Source: Candidatus Lernaella stagnicola
GTDB lineage: Bacteria > Lernaellota > Lernaellaia > Lernaellales > Lernaellaceae
Reading direction: 5' to 3'
Length of the DNA: 36,492 bases
Assembly (NCBI GenBank): GCA_030765525.1
Contig: JAVCCK010000017.1
Span: 1 to 36,492, forward strand
The notes under the pieces were generated by a model. It searched no databases. It had not been told where the DNA came from and worked only from the letters and a program-made list of their open reading frames with translations. The translations under genes were made by a program, and so were the position numbers. Shown piece by piece: positions 1 to 7,869 of the stretch; positions within the stretch are counted from its first letter, which is position 1, and each line of letters begins with the position of its first letter.

Positions 1-2
1 TA

Positions 3-638
3 CTGGCGGCGAAAACGAAGGATGAGTTGAAAGCGGCAGCGGCTTGGCCTAAACGGTATACTGGAAAAACCGCCGATCTTCCGCCGAACATCGGGATGAA
101 CCCATTTCACTATAAGTGCCGCAGCGAGGTTTTTGCCGTTTTTGAAGAGACCTCGGCCGAGGTCGATATGGGCAAGCGGGTGCCGGACGAGGACGCGGAA
201 CGGCTGGAGCAATTGACGCCGCAGGAGCATGCGCTCCGAGTTTCCGGTCTCCAGAAACGAGCGAAGCGGGAGGGCCTTCCCTGGCCGCCGAAGTCGTTCG
301 ATTCACATGTGGCCAAGCAGATCGTGAAACACGCCGCCGGCGGCGAGTTCAACGAGGGCGCCCAGGCGTACTTGAACCGGGCGCACGAAACGGTGAAAAA
401 TGCGGACCGAGTTTTCGTTCAGATTCACCGGGCGAATCGCCCGGATGCGGTGCCGCGAATTCAGTACGTTTTCGTCAGTGGAAAGACGCGGTCGGCGACT
501 TATGTCGATGACGACGGAACAATAAGAACCTGTCGGCCGATCGGCGGCCCGGGGCACAATCCGGAAGACCTGGTTGAAGATTTCACCGAGGACGACGGAA
601 GGAAAATGGCATGGCTGAAAAATTCCGCCAAGAACTGA
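3..638 (+). CDS. Phage Mu F-like head morphogenesis protein, C-terminal part (5' end outside window)
   Basis: The frame is open from base 3, so the gene starts before the window; the TTG at 27 is only the first possible internal start. About 211 residues are visible. The motif LPPNIGMNPFHYKCRSEV resembles the Pro/His/Cys-rich end of Mu gpF-like minor head proteins (typically P-x-H-P-x-C-R). The roughly 100 residues after it are not part of a usual head protein. The part with FVQIHRAN and KTRSATYVDDDGTIRT could be a small RelE/barnase/EndoU-like (BECR) nuclease domain, which is known as a fusion partner of Mu F-like proteins. The Mu F call is moderate and the nuclease call is speculative. The stop lies inside the next gene (28-base overlap). 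No other phage gene is visible, so this is either the edge of a prophage upstream or a remnant. Confidence 0.5.
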   Translation: MAAKTKDELKAAAAWPKRYTGKTADLPPNIGMNPFHYKCRSEVFAVFEETSAEVDMGKRVPDEDAERLEQLTPQEHALRVSGLQKRAKREGLPWPPKSFDSHVAKQIVKHAAGGEFNEGAQAYLNRAHETVKNADRVFVQIHRANRPDAVPRIQYVFVSGKTRSATYVDDDGTIRTCRPIGGPGHNPEDLVEDFTEDDGRKMAWLKNSAKN

Positions 639-901
639 TCGGCATTGTCGACGGTCTGGCGATCCTGGACGAGGACCAGGCGGTGAACTATAACCTCGGC
701 CAGCTCTTGCGCTTGTCCCGCGGGATCACTGCCGGGTATTGGCGCGAGGACGAATTCCCGGAGCTGTTTTCGCGCCTCCGCGATATCCTCATTCGTGCGA
801 GGTCGTTCTATACCGGCCATCGTTGGTTCATGCGCGACCTTCGGAATCTTCGCCAAGACTTGCCCCGCGGTCATTGGTGGCTGTGGATCGAGGAGCTGTG
901 A
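611..901 (+). CDS. Small hypothetical protein overlapping the phage-like gene (possible immunity partner)
   Basis: This 96-residue protein begins at ATG 611, preceded by AAGGAA at 599-604 with normal spacing. It overlaps the end of the phage-like gene by 28 bases, so the two are probably translationally coupled. It is soluble, predicted alpha-helical, rich in Leu, Arg and aromatic residues, and ends in RGHWWLWIEEL. I recognise no family. Small helical proteins encoded directly after a putative nuclease domain are often immunity proteins or antitoxins. That reading rests only on position and size and depends on the nuclease call for the upstream gene. Confidence 0.5.
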   Translation: MAEKFRQELIGIVDGLAILDEDQAVNYNLGQLLRLSRGITAGYWREDEFPELFSRLRDILIRARSFYTGHRWFMRDLRNLRQDLPRGHWWLWIEEL

Positions 902-1047
902 TGTCCGTTTTATTTGAACAGCCTACTATGCAAATAACTACATCAGGTGGCAGCGCCGTATTTTCAGCGTCGAGGATCGATGCCGCCGCCGGTTTGCTGC
1001 TTTTTCTTCGGTTTTCTGCGGTTTGTTGCTATATCTCGTACACTTAC

Positions 1048-1077
1048 GCCGAAGTCGGAAACGTTTCCGACTTCGGC
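1048..1077. terminator. Perfect 30-bp palindrome, terminator or operator
   Basis: Each arm is GCCGAAGTCGGAAAC followed by its exact reverse complement, giving a 13-14 bp stem with almost no loop. A TTTTT run follows four bases after the right arm (1082-1086). This suggests a Rho-independent terminator for the phage-like genes read on the plus strand. The perfect symmetry and tiny loop also fit an operator for a dimeric regulator. Confidence 0.4.
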
Positions 1078-1380
1078 CAGATTTTTGGACACAGTTCGCC
1101 GGCGCCAAAAGAGCAATTTCCGTTTTATTATCAAGGGTTTATGTCGTTATTGGCGTCGTCATACGCGCAGCGCAAAGGCACACAAACACGCATGTTCTCC
1201 AAAACAAAACGCCCACTCCGGGCATCCACGCTAACCGCTCGTAATCATTGAGCTAATTACCTCTCCTGGCCATCAAATACAACTCGGAAACAGCCTGACA
1301 ACTCGTTTTGCCCCCCATTCCGATGTCAATTGCTTCGTTGCCTTCGAGACGCGGCAAGTGTACGAAAAGAAATACTTTTG

Positions 1381-1386
1381 TATAAT
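1381..1386 (+). promoter_or_regulatory. Possible -10 element upstream of the SDR/acyl-CoA ligase operon
   Basis: A consensus TATAAT lies 112 bases before the SDR start. No good -35 is present 16-18 bases upstream, so the call rests on the hexamer alone. Confidence 0.2.
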
Positions 1387-1497
1387 CTCAACGCCTCCTA
1401 CGCCGTTTTTCGCCGAATGAAAAGCCCATTGTGCTTGACGCGGAGCTCAAGCATACGCACGAAATAGGAGTAAACCAAAACAGAATCGGAATCCGCT

Positions 1498-2475
1498 ATG
1501 CGATTTTTGTGGAAGGCTGCCGACGCCCTGGCCGAAGCTACGGTTGTTTTGTCCTACGGTTCGCCCGGCTACCGACTGCGCACACACCTGTGGAACGCAG
1601 ACGCCCTAAGCGTCGACCTGACGAACAAAGTGATGGTCGTCACCGGCGCCAATTCCGGCCTCGGTAAGGCCGCCGCAACCCAACTGGCCGGATTGGGCGC
1701 CACGGTCGTCATGGTGTGCCGCGATCGGAGCAGAGGCGAGGCGGCGCAACGGGAAATCCGCGACCGGCACGCCCGAGCGATCTTGGAGTTGGAGATTGCC
1801 GACCTCTCCGACATGGACACGCTGCGGGAACTGGCTCGTCGGCTGATCGAACGACACCCCGCGATCGACGTGCTGATCAACAATGCGGGCGTGATGCTTC
1901 ACGAGCGAAAACTGTCGGCCGACGGCATCGAAATGACCTTTGCGACCAACGTGCTCGGCGGTTTCGTATTGACTCACGCACTGCTGCCCCAGTTGGAGCG
2001 CGCCGCCGCGCCCCGTATCGTGCATGTCACTTCGGGCGGCATGTACACGCAGCGGATCGACGTCCAAGACCTGCAGTTCGAGCACAAAGAGTATGACGGC
2101 GTCGTCGCGTACGCACAGAGCAAGCGCGCGCAGGTGGTCTTGAGCGAATTGTGGGCCGAGCGCCTGGCAACGCGGGGAATCACGTCGAACTGCATGCATC
2201 CCGGATGGGCGGCCACGCCCGGCGTCGAGCGCTCGCTGCCTCGTTTTTACCGTTGGTTGCGACCGTTGTTGCGTGACCACCAACAAGGCGCCGACACGGC
2301 CGTATGGCTGGCGGCGGGTTCGGAAGCCGAGGGTGTGACAGGTCGATTGTTTTTCGACCGCCAACCTCGGCGAACGCACATCTTTCGTCGAACCAGGCAC
2401 ACGCCGCAGGAGGCACAGCGACTTTGGGAAATCTGCGAACTTCTGGGCGGTATTAATAACGGCGACGCGAGTTGA
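1498..2475 (+). CDS. Short-chain dehydrogenase/reductase, DHRS12-like
   Basis: 325 residues. The classical SDR signatures are present: TGANSGLG near residue 47 (NAD(P) binding), LINNAG near 125, a Ser in HVTSGG, and YAQSK near 204 (catalytic Tyr/Lys). About 40 residues precede the Rossmann fold, including SYGSPGYRLRTHLW. Such an extension is characteristic of DHRS12/retinol-dehydrogenase-like SDRs. The likely role is NAD(P)H-dependent oxidoreduction of a lipid alcohol or ketone in the cytoplasm; the substrate is unknown. The start at ATG 1498 leaves the whole extension intact, although its ribosome site is weak. An acyl-CoA ligase follows after 66 bases on the same strand, consistent with a lipid metabolism operon. 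Confidence 0.85.
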   Translation: MRFLWKAADALAEATVVLSYGSPGYRLRTHLWNADALSVDLTNKVMVVTGANSGLGKAAATQLAGLGATVVMVCRDRSRGEAAQREIRDRHARAILELEIADLSDMDTLRELARRLIERHPAIDVLINNAGVMLHERKLSADGIEMTFATNVLGGFVLTHALLPQLERAAAPRIVHVTSGGMYTQRIDVQDLQFEHKEYDGVVAYAQSKRAQVVLSELWAERLATRGITSNCMHPGWAATPGVERSLPRFYRWLRPLLRDHQQGADTAVWLAAGSEAEGVTGRLFFDRQPRRTHIFRRTRHTPQEAQRLWEICELLGGINNGDAS

Positions 2476-2541
2476 ACCCATCGCCATATCGGTTATGCTA
2501 TGCGAATCTTTTTAACTCGCAAAAAATTCTGAGGTTTTTCG

Positions 2542-4344
2542 ATGACGACACCTAGCCCGTGGCCGCAGTATTCGCGCTCGATGCCCTCATTGTTGTTCGA
2601 ACGTTCCGGCAAGTGGGCCGACCAAACGGTCTTTCGAGCCAAGATCGGCGGCACGTGGACCGACATTACGTGGCGTGAGTTGGAAGAAAAATCGCTGGCG
2701 GTCGCGGCCGGGTTGCTTCATTTGGGCATGCGGAAACGCAGCGTTGCGGCGATCCTCTCGCATAACCGCCCGGACTGGGCTTACGTAGATTTCGGTTGCC
2801 AGATGGCCGATGTCATCAGCGCCCCGATCTACCCGACCAACACTGCCGATCAAGTTGCGTACATTCTCCGCAACTCCGAAAGCGAGATCGTTTTCCTTGA
2901 GGACGAAGCCCAGTTGGCAAAAGTGGAGAAGTCGCGCGACCAGCTACCGACGCTGCGAAAAGCGATCATCACCGACGGCGGCGAAGACGGCGATTTCGTC
3001 ATGCGGCTGGATACCTTGATGAACCTCGGACGACAGCATATGGACCGCGCGGCCATCGACGCGCGTTGGCAGGCCATCGACCCGGAGGAAGTCGCGACGC
3101 TGATCTACACTTCGGGCACGACGGGCAACCCGAAGGGTGTCATGCTTTGCCACCGAAATCTCGTATCGAACGTATACGCGGTTCAGGATTTCCTGACGAT
3201 GCGCGCGGGCGACTCGGATCTCCAATTCCTGCCGATGTGCCATTCCTTCGGACGGATGGAAGTGTACGTTTTCATGATGCACGAGGGGACGGTGACCTTC
3301 GCCGAGTCCGTGGCGAAAATCCCCGACAACCTCAAGGAAATCAGGCCGACGATATTCGTTACCGTTCCGCGTTTGCTGGAAAAAGTGTACGAGAAAATTC
3401 AAGCGGACTTGGCCGCGTCTTCACCTTCGAAGCGCAAGATATTCGCCTGGGCGCTTAGTGTCGGCGGGCGGATTCTGGAAGACCGCCAGGCGCGCCGGCC
3501 CAGCAAGTTTTTGGACACTCTCCAATACAAGCTGGCCGATAAACTGGTGTTCAAGAAGATCAAGGCCGCGCTGGGCGGCAATATCCGTGTTCTGGCTTTC
3601 GGCGCGGCGCCCCTGGCGGTGGACATTCAACGCTTCTTCGCATCCACCGGCATCCTGGCGATGGAAGCCTATGGTCTCTCTGAGACTTCACCAGGCTTGA
3701 CGGGAAACAAAGAGAGTTTCTTTCGGCTCGGGTCGGCCGGGCTGCCGTTGCCCGGTACCGATGTGAAAATCGCCGAGGACGGTGAGATCCTGGTTCGCGG
3801 GCCGCAAGTAATGAACGGATACTGGAAATTGCCGGCCGAAACCGCCGAGGCCTTGCAGGACGGTTGGTTCCACACCGGCGACATCGGTCGGCTCGATGAG
3901 GATGGCTTTTTGTGGATCACCGACCGCAAGAAAGACATCATCATTACCGCCGGGGGCAAGAACGTCGCGCCGCAGAATATCGAGAATCAACTCAAGCTCG
4001 ACCCGGCCATCGAACAAGTGGCGGTGATCGGCGATAAGAAAAAATACCTGGTGGCGCTGATCGTTCCGGCGTGGCCTTGGTTCGAGGATTTCGCCGAACA
4101 AAAGGGCTTGTCGGGAACGCGGGAAGAAATGTTGGCCGACCCGAAGGTCTTGACGGAATTTGAAACCCGTTTGGCGCGATTCAATGAAGGTCTTGCCCAA
4201 TATGAAACGATCAAGCGTTTCGCACTGTTGGCCGAGGAATTCAGCATTGAGAACAACATGCTGACGCCGACGATGAAAGTTCGGCGGAAGACCGTCTACG
4301 GCAACTACGCGAAGCTGATTGAATCCTTGTACGCCGACGCTTAA
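2542..4344 (+). CDS. Long-chain fatty acid-CoA ligase (AMP-forming)
   Basis: 600 residues, the usual length for FadD15/ACSL-type enzymes, which activate fatty acids through an acyl-adenylate to acyl-CoA. The P-loop-like motif LIYTSGTTGNPKGVM lies near residue 187. AYGLSETSPG, and DGWFHTGDIG with DGFLWITDRKKDIIITAGGKN around 439-475, are the adenylate-binding and hinge motifs. PTMKVRRK near the C-terminus contains the conserved lysine region. A GAGG lies eight bases before ATG 2542. The gene is followed after 10 bases by the epimerase-like gene and is clearly co-transcribed with it. Chain-length preference cannot be read from the sequence; long-chain is inferred from the family. Confidence 0.93.
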   Translation: MTTPSPWPQYSRSMPSLLFERSGKWADQTVFRAKIGGTWTDITWRELEEKSLAVAAGLLHLGMRKRSVAAILSHNRPDWAYVDFGCQMADVISAPIYPTNTADQVAYILRNSESEIVFLEDEAQLAKVEKSRDQLPTLRKAIITDGGEDGDFVMRLDTLMNLGRQHMDRAAIDARWQAIDPEEVATLIYTSGTTGNPKGVMLCHRNLVSNVYAVQDFLTMRAGDSDLQFLPMCHSFGRMEVYVFMMHEGTVTFAESVAKIPDNLKEIRPTIFVTVPRLLEKVYEKIQADLAASSPSKRKIFAWALSVGGRILEDRQARRPSKFLDTLQYKLADKLVFKKIKAALGGNIRVLAFGAAPLAVDIQRFFASTGILAMEAYGLSETSPGLTGNKESFFRLGSAGLPLPGTDVKIAEDGEILVRGPQVMNGYWKLPAETAEALQDGWFHTGDIGRLDEDGFLWITDRKKDIIITAGGKNVAPQNIENQLKLDPAIEQVAVIGDKKKYLVALIVPAWPWFEDFAEQKGLSGTREEMLADPKVLTEFETRLARFNEGLAQYETIKRFALLAEEFSIENNMLTPTMKVRRKTVYGNYAKLIESLYADA

Positions 4345-4354
4345 GCTGACACCC

Positions 4355-5341
4355 ATGATTGCAGCAGTTACCGGAGCATCCGGCCATATTGGCGGTGCCC
4401 TCGTGCGGGAGTTGCTCGCGCAGGGGCATCGAGTTCGCGCGCTGGTCCGTCGCGACACCGCCGCGCTGGAAGGCCTGAACGTGGAGCGCGTTGCGGCCTC
4501 GTTGGAAGACATTGATTCGCTCGTTGCGGCTTTCCAAGGTGCCGATTGGGTCTTTCACCTCGCCTCGCGGATATCCATTGCCGGAGACCCCGACGGGTCG
4601 GTGTACCGCGCAAACGTGATCGGCACGCGGAATGTCATCGAGGCCGTTCGCCGGGCCGGTGCGACACGCCTGATCCACTTCAGCACGATCCAAACACTCA
4701 GTCATGAGCCGCGCGAGCAACCGGTGGACGAGACGCGACCGGCCGCGAATGCCGATTTTGTGGGCGCATATGACCGCACAAAGGCCGAAAGTGAAGCTGA
4801 CGTGTTGGCCGCTGCGACGCAGGAACTCGACGCGGTGATCGTGCAGCCGACGGGCGTAATCGGGCCGCACGATTTCAAGCCGTCGCGCATGGGGCGCTTT
4901 TTTATCGCGCTCGCCAATCGGCGGCTGCCCTCGCTCGTGGCCGGCGGGTTCGATTGGGTCGACGTGCGTGACGTGGCTGCCGGTGCAGTGGCCGCCGCCG
5001 AACGCGGGCGACGCGGCGAGCGATACATTTTCGGCGGCCATCACGCCACGCTTCACCGCCTGGCCGAGTTGGCTTCCGATGCGACCGGCATTGCGCCGCC
5101 CCGTTTTGTGACGCCGCTTTGGTTGGCGCGCGCTGCGGCGCCCGTGGCTGAAGTGTGGGCGCGAACGACACGCGCCGAACCTTTGTTCACCCGTGAGTCA
5201 GTGCGCACCATCGGCCTGCAGGTTCGGGTTAATTCCGACAAGGCGCGCTCGGAGTTGAGCTACCGCGTCCGCCCCCTCGAGGATACCGTGCGCGACCTGT
5301 ATGGATGGTTCACAACAGAAAATCGGCTTCATCTGCGATGA
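4355..5341 (+). CDS. NAD-dependent epimerase/3-beta-hydroxysteroid dehydrogenase-like extended SDR
   Basis: 328 residues. It starts MIAAVTGASGHIGG, so the Rossmann motif TGxxGxxG is at the very N-terminus, as expected for this family; I therefore choose ATG 4355 over the TTG 36 bases upstream. Catalytic Tyr and Lys are in YDRTK near residue 140, and PTGVIGP is typical of extended SDRs. The protein resembles dihydroflavonol reductase, 3-beta-HSD and sterol decarboxylase-type enzymes rather than sugar epimerases, because it lies between an acyl-CoA ligase and a steroid 5-alpha-reductase-like gene. Its stop overlaps the next start (ATGA at 5338-5341), implying translational coupling. The substrate is not determinable. 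Confidence 0.85.
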   Translation: MIAAVTGASGHIGGALVRELLAQGHRVRALVRRDTAALEGLNVERVAASLEDIDSLVAAFQGADWVFHLASRISIAGDPDGSVYRANVIGTRNVIEAVRRAGATRLIHFSTIQTLSHEPREQPVDETRPAANADFVGAYDRTKAESEADVLAAATQELDAVIVQPTGVIGPHDFKPSRMGRFFIALANRRLPSLVAGGFDWVDVRDVAAGAVAAAERGRRGERYIFGGHHATLHRLAELASDATGIAPPRFVTPLWLARAAAPVAEVWARTTRAEPLFTRESVRTIGLQVRVNSDKARSELSYRVRPLEDTVRDLYGWFTTENRLHLR

Positions 5342-6096
5342 GCGAGTGGACCTTTTATCGCGGCTTCGTTGTTGCGTGGTCGGCTCTTTCGCTGCTGATA
5401 TTCCTTTACCTCCTGGCGCGACCCGCACCGTACGGCCGGCATCAGCGCGCCGGCTGGGGGCCGGGAATCCGCGCCCGCGCCGGTTGGCTATGGATGGAAC
5501 TGCCTGCCGTGCTTGCCTTTGCGGTTTTCTTCGTCATGGGCTTATCCCGCGTGGGTGTCGTCACCCTTTCGTTCTTCCTTATCTGGCAGTTCCATTACGT
5601 GTACCGCACCTTTATTTTCCCGGCGCGGCTACCGGCAACAACCAAAACGATGCCCCTGACGATCGTGTTGTCGGGTTTCGTTTTCAACGTCGCCAACGCC
5701 TATTTGAACGGCCGTTATTTGTTCGAACTGGGGCCCGCCTACCCCCTCGCGTGGTTTAGCGATCCGCGTTTCGTGATCGGGACGGCGACGTTTACGGTGG
5801 GCTTTTTGATTCACAGCCGGTCCGACGCGGCGCTGATCCGCCTACGCCGCGAGGGTGGAGGTTATCGGGTGCCGCACGGCGGCTTGTTTCGCTTCATTTC
5901 GTGCCCGAATTATTTCGGCGAGATCCTGCAATGGGGCGGTTGGGCGTTGCTGACGTGGTCGCCCGGCGGCCTGGTTTTCTTTATTTGGACGGCCGCCAAT
6001 TTACTGCCGCGGGCGCGGGCGCACCACCAGTGGTACCAGCGCACTTTCGCCGACTATCCGGCGCGGCGGCGCGCGGTCATCCCATTTCTTTGGTAA
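5338..6096 (+). CDS. Steroid 5-alpha-reductase (SRD5A)-like membrane protein
   Basis: 252 residues with several hydrophobic segments. The C-terminal half carries the family signature: CPNYFGEILQWGGWALL, then NLLPRARAHHQWYQRTF and the end motif YPARRRAVIPFLW. Members reduce the delta-4 double bond of 3-oxo-steroids or related enoyl lipids with NADPH in the membrane. The start at 5338 is set by the ATGA overlap with the upstream dehydrogenase. The length matches eukaryotic SRD5A1/2 (about 255). The pairing with a 3-beta-HSD-like enzyme suggests reduction of a sterol-like, polyprenoid or other unsaturated lipid. The true substrate in this bacterium is unknown. Confidence 0.88.
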   Translation: MSEWTFYRGFVVAWSALSLLIFLYLLARPAPYGRHQRAGWGPGIRARAGWLWMELPAVLAFAVFFVMGLSRVGVVTLSFFLIWQFHYVYRTFIFPARLPATTKTMPLTIVLSGFVFNVANAYLNGRYLFELGPAYPLAWFSDPRFVIGTATFTVGFLIHSRSDAALIRLRREGGGYRVPHGGLFRFISCPNYFGEILQWGGWALLTWSPGGLVFFIWTAANLLPRARAHHQWYQRTFADYPARRRAVIPFLW

Positions 6097-6102
6097 GACG
6101 AA

Positions 6103-6501
6103 TTACGGCGTCAAGAAAAGCTTGCGAAGCTTGTCGCTAAACGCCACGGTCATCACTTGGGTGCCCATATTGACAACCTTACCGAGACCGAAGGTTTTGT
6201 GTTTCACCACCACACCGTTTTCAAATTTGCCGTTAGGACGGTAATCGACGGCGTTTTTGGCGTCCAACACTTCGGTCAACCCCGCCTCTTTGCGAACGCG
6301 CGGCGTCGCGGCGCGGGACGCACGGCGCGGCGTGGAAACACTGCCTCGGGGGCGGTAGTTGTGCACCGCGTGGCAGGAGAGACATTCGACCCGTTTGGGG
6401 GCATCTTCGACCATCGCGATCACAACGTGTCGCGTTTCCTCTTTACACTTGCCGCAATAGCTGTCGACTTCGCCGCCGACCCGGTTATTTCGCTTCTGCA
6501 C
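6103..6501 (-). CDS. Zinc-ribbon protein with UvrD/PcrA C-terminal-like domain
   Basis: 132 residues. Two CxxC pairs (C16/C19 and C40/C43) form a probable zinc ribbon; a basic Ser/Arg/Pro linker follows. The last 40 residues, with GVVVKHKTFGLGKVV and VAFSDKLRKLFL, resemble the Tudor-like C-terminal domain of PcrA/UvrD helicases (V-x-H-x-x-F-G-x-G-x-V). That domain binds RNA polymerase in those proteins. The GTG start at 6499-6501 is decided by a strong AAGGAGGAG ten bases upstream. It follows the DEAD-box helicase gene by 33 bases on the same strand, so both are probably one transcript. A role in transcription or RNA handling is inferred. Confidence 0.65.
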   Translation of the reverse strand: MQKRNNRVGGEVDSYCGKCKEETRHVVIAMVEDAPKRVECLSCHAVHNYRPRGSVSTPRRASRAATPRVRKEAGLTEVLDAKNAVDYRPNGKFENGVVVKHKTFGLGKVVNMGTQVMTVAFSDKLRKLFLTP

Positions 6502-6534
6502 TCGTAATCTCCTCCTTCACGTCAACTATAATCA

Positions 6535-7773
6535 TTATCTCCGCTTTCGCCCGGTGCGCTTGCGGTCGCGGGTGCGCCCCACAGTTTTCTTTACTGGGAC
6601 GTCGTTCCCGTCTATCAGCGTCGGTGCCGACGCCGACAGTGGCGAGCGAAAAGGATGCTCGTGGATGACGCGGATGTTTTTATTGATTAGTTTTTCGATC
6701 TCGGCCAACAACGCCCGTTCCTGCAAAGAAACGAAGGATACCGCGGAGCCCTCGGCGCCGGCGCGTCCGGTGCGGCCGATGCGGTGGACGTAGGTTTCGG
6801 CCGTCTGCGGCATATCGAAATTGATCACGTGGGTGATATCGTCGACATCGATGCCGCGGGCCGCAATATCGGTGGCGACCAGAATTCGGATTTTGCCGTC
6901 TTTGAATTGCGCCAGCGTACTTTCCCGCACTCGTTGCGATTTATCGCTGTGCAACGCCTTCGCGGTGATGTCGCTGCGCCGGAGGGTGCTGCAGATTCTG
7001 TCGACCTTGTACTTCGTGTTGCAGAACATCAAAACGCGCCCGAAGGCCGGGTTTCGGATGAGAAAGCGAAGCAACGAGAGTTTGCTGGAGTCCTCGACCA
7101 AGAAGATCGTTTGGCCCGTCAATTCCACCGTGGAGGCCACGGGTGTGACTGCGATCTCAACCGGTTCTGTCACGATGCTGTCGGCCAAACGCCGGATTGT
7201 CGGCGGCATGGTGGCAGAGAAAAACAGCGTTTGCCGTTTTTTCGGTATCTTTCGAATGATCTTGCGGATATCTTCAATGAATCCCATATCGAGCATGCGG
7301 TCGGCCTCGTCGAGAACGAAAATCTCGACCTGGGAAAGCACAACGTTCCCCCGCCCCACCAAGTCGATCAACCGACCGGGCGTGGCGACCAACACGTCAA
7401 TGCCGCGGTGCAGCATTTGAATCTGGTCTTTGTAACGCACGCCGCCGAAAATGACGCCGGTGCGCACGCTCGTCTTCGCGCCGTAAACGCTGAAGCTCTC
7501 GGCGACCTGAGAGGCGAGCTCACGGGTCGGAGTAACCACCAGCGCTCGAATCGGGATTTCTTCAGACGCCCGCCCTTTTTCGTGCAAGCACTGAATGATC
7601 GGCAGGGCAAAAGCCGCCGTCTTCCCGGTCCCGGTTTGGGCGCACCCCAGGATATCGCGCCCGGCGAATACCTCGGGAATCGCTTGTTCCTGAATCGGCG
7701 TCGGTTCCTCGTATCCCTCTTCGGCTACGGTTTCGAGCAAAATCGGCAATAATTTTAGGTCACTAAATTCCAT
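6535..7773 (-). CDS. DEAD-box ATP-dependent RNA helicase (RhlE-like)
   Basis: 412 residues, a compact single-core helicase. Motifs appear in order: Q motif PTPIQEQAIP, motif I AQTGTGKT, Ia PTRELASQ, II DEADRMLDMGF, III SATMP, and motif VI HRIGRTGRAG. It ends in a short basic tail (RTRDRKRTGRKRR) typical of RhlE-type proteins. It should unwind short RNA duplexes with ATP in ribosome assembly or RNA decay. There is no Shine-Dalgarno before ATG 7773, and a promoter-like sequence ends eight bases upstream of it, so the message may be leaderless. It is followed by the zinc-ribbon gene. Confidence 0.95.
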   Translation of the reverse strand: MEFSDLKLLPILLETVAEEGYEEPTPIQEQAIPEVFAGRDILGCAQTGTGKTAAFALPIIQCLHEKGRASEEIPIRALVVTPTRELASQVAESFSVYGAKTSVRTGVIFGGVRYKDQIQMLHRGIDVLVATPGRLIDLVGRGNVVLSQVEIFVLDEADRMLDMGFIEDIRKIIRKIPKKRQTLFFSATMPPTIRRLADSIVTEPVEIAVTPVASTVELTGQTIFLVEDSSKLSLLRFLIRNPAFGRVLMFCNTKYKVDRICSTLRRSDITAKALHSDKSQRVRESTLAQFKDGKIRILVATDIAARGIDVDDITHVINFDMPQTAETYVHRIGRTGRAGAEGSAVSFVSLQERALLAEIEKLINKNIRVIHEHPFRSPLSASAPTLIDGNDVPVKKTVGRTRDRKRTGRKRR

Positions 7774-7781
7774 GGAGTGTA

Positions 7782-7810
7782 GTTAGACGCCTAAGTGCGC
7801 GGTAAGTCAA
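7782..7810 (-). promoter_or_regulatory. Candidate promoter of the DEAD-box helicase gene
   Basis: On the minus strand TTGACT (7805-7810) and TCTAAC (7782-7787) are separated by exactly 17 bases. Only eight bases lie between the -10 and the ATG at 7773, so transcription would begin at or within two or three bases of the start codon. Confidence 0.4.
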
Positions 7811-7869
7811 GCACGACGGGGGCAAACATGCTATAAAGCGTCAACGCTTTCTCCGGGTTGAAAAGGGTT

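Larger units (their letters stand above)
902..1497. other. Intergenic region without a convincing gene
   Basis: About 600 bases between the phage-like pair and the SDR gene. A 116-codon frame starts at an ATG overlapping the previous stop (899-903, TGATG), but its translation has no recognisable features and a palindrome runs through it, so I do not call it. The stretch contains the 30-bp palindrome at 1048-1077 and a perfect TATAAT at 1381-1386. It may mark the end of a mobile insertion. Confidence 0.4.

Noticed and set aside
901-1251. 116-codon frame starting at the TGATG overlap after the small phage-linked gene
   Set aside because: No domain, odd composition, and it is crossed by the 30-bp palindrome; probably chance.
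1606-2487. Long minus-strand frame opposite the SDR gene
   Set aside because: All SDR catalytic motifs are on the plus strand.
6784-7752. Long plus-strand frame opposite the DEAD-box helicase
   Set aside because: The helicase motifs are complete on the minus strand; the plus frame has no family features.
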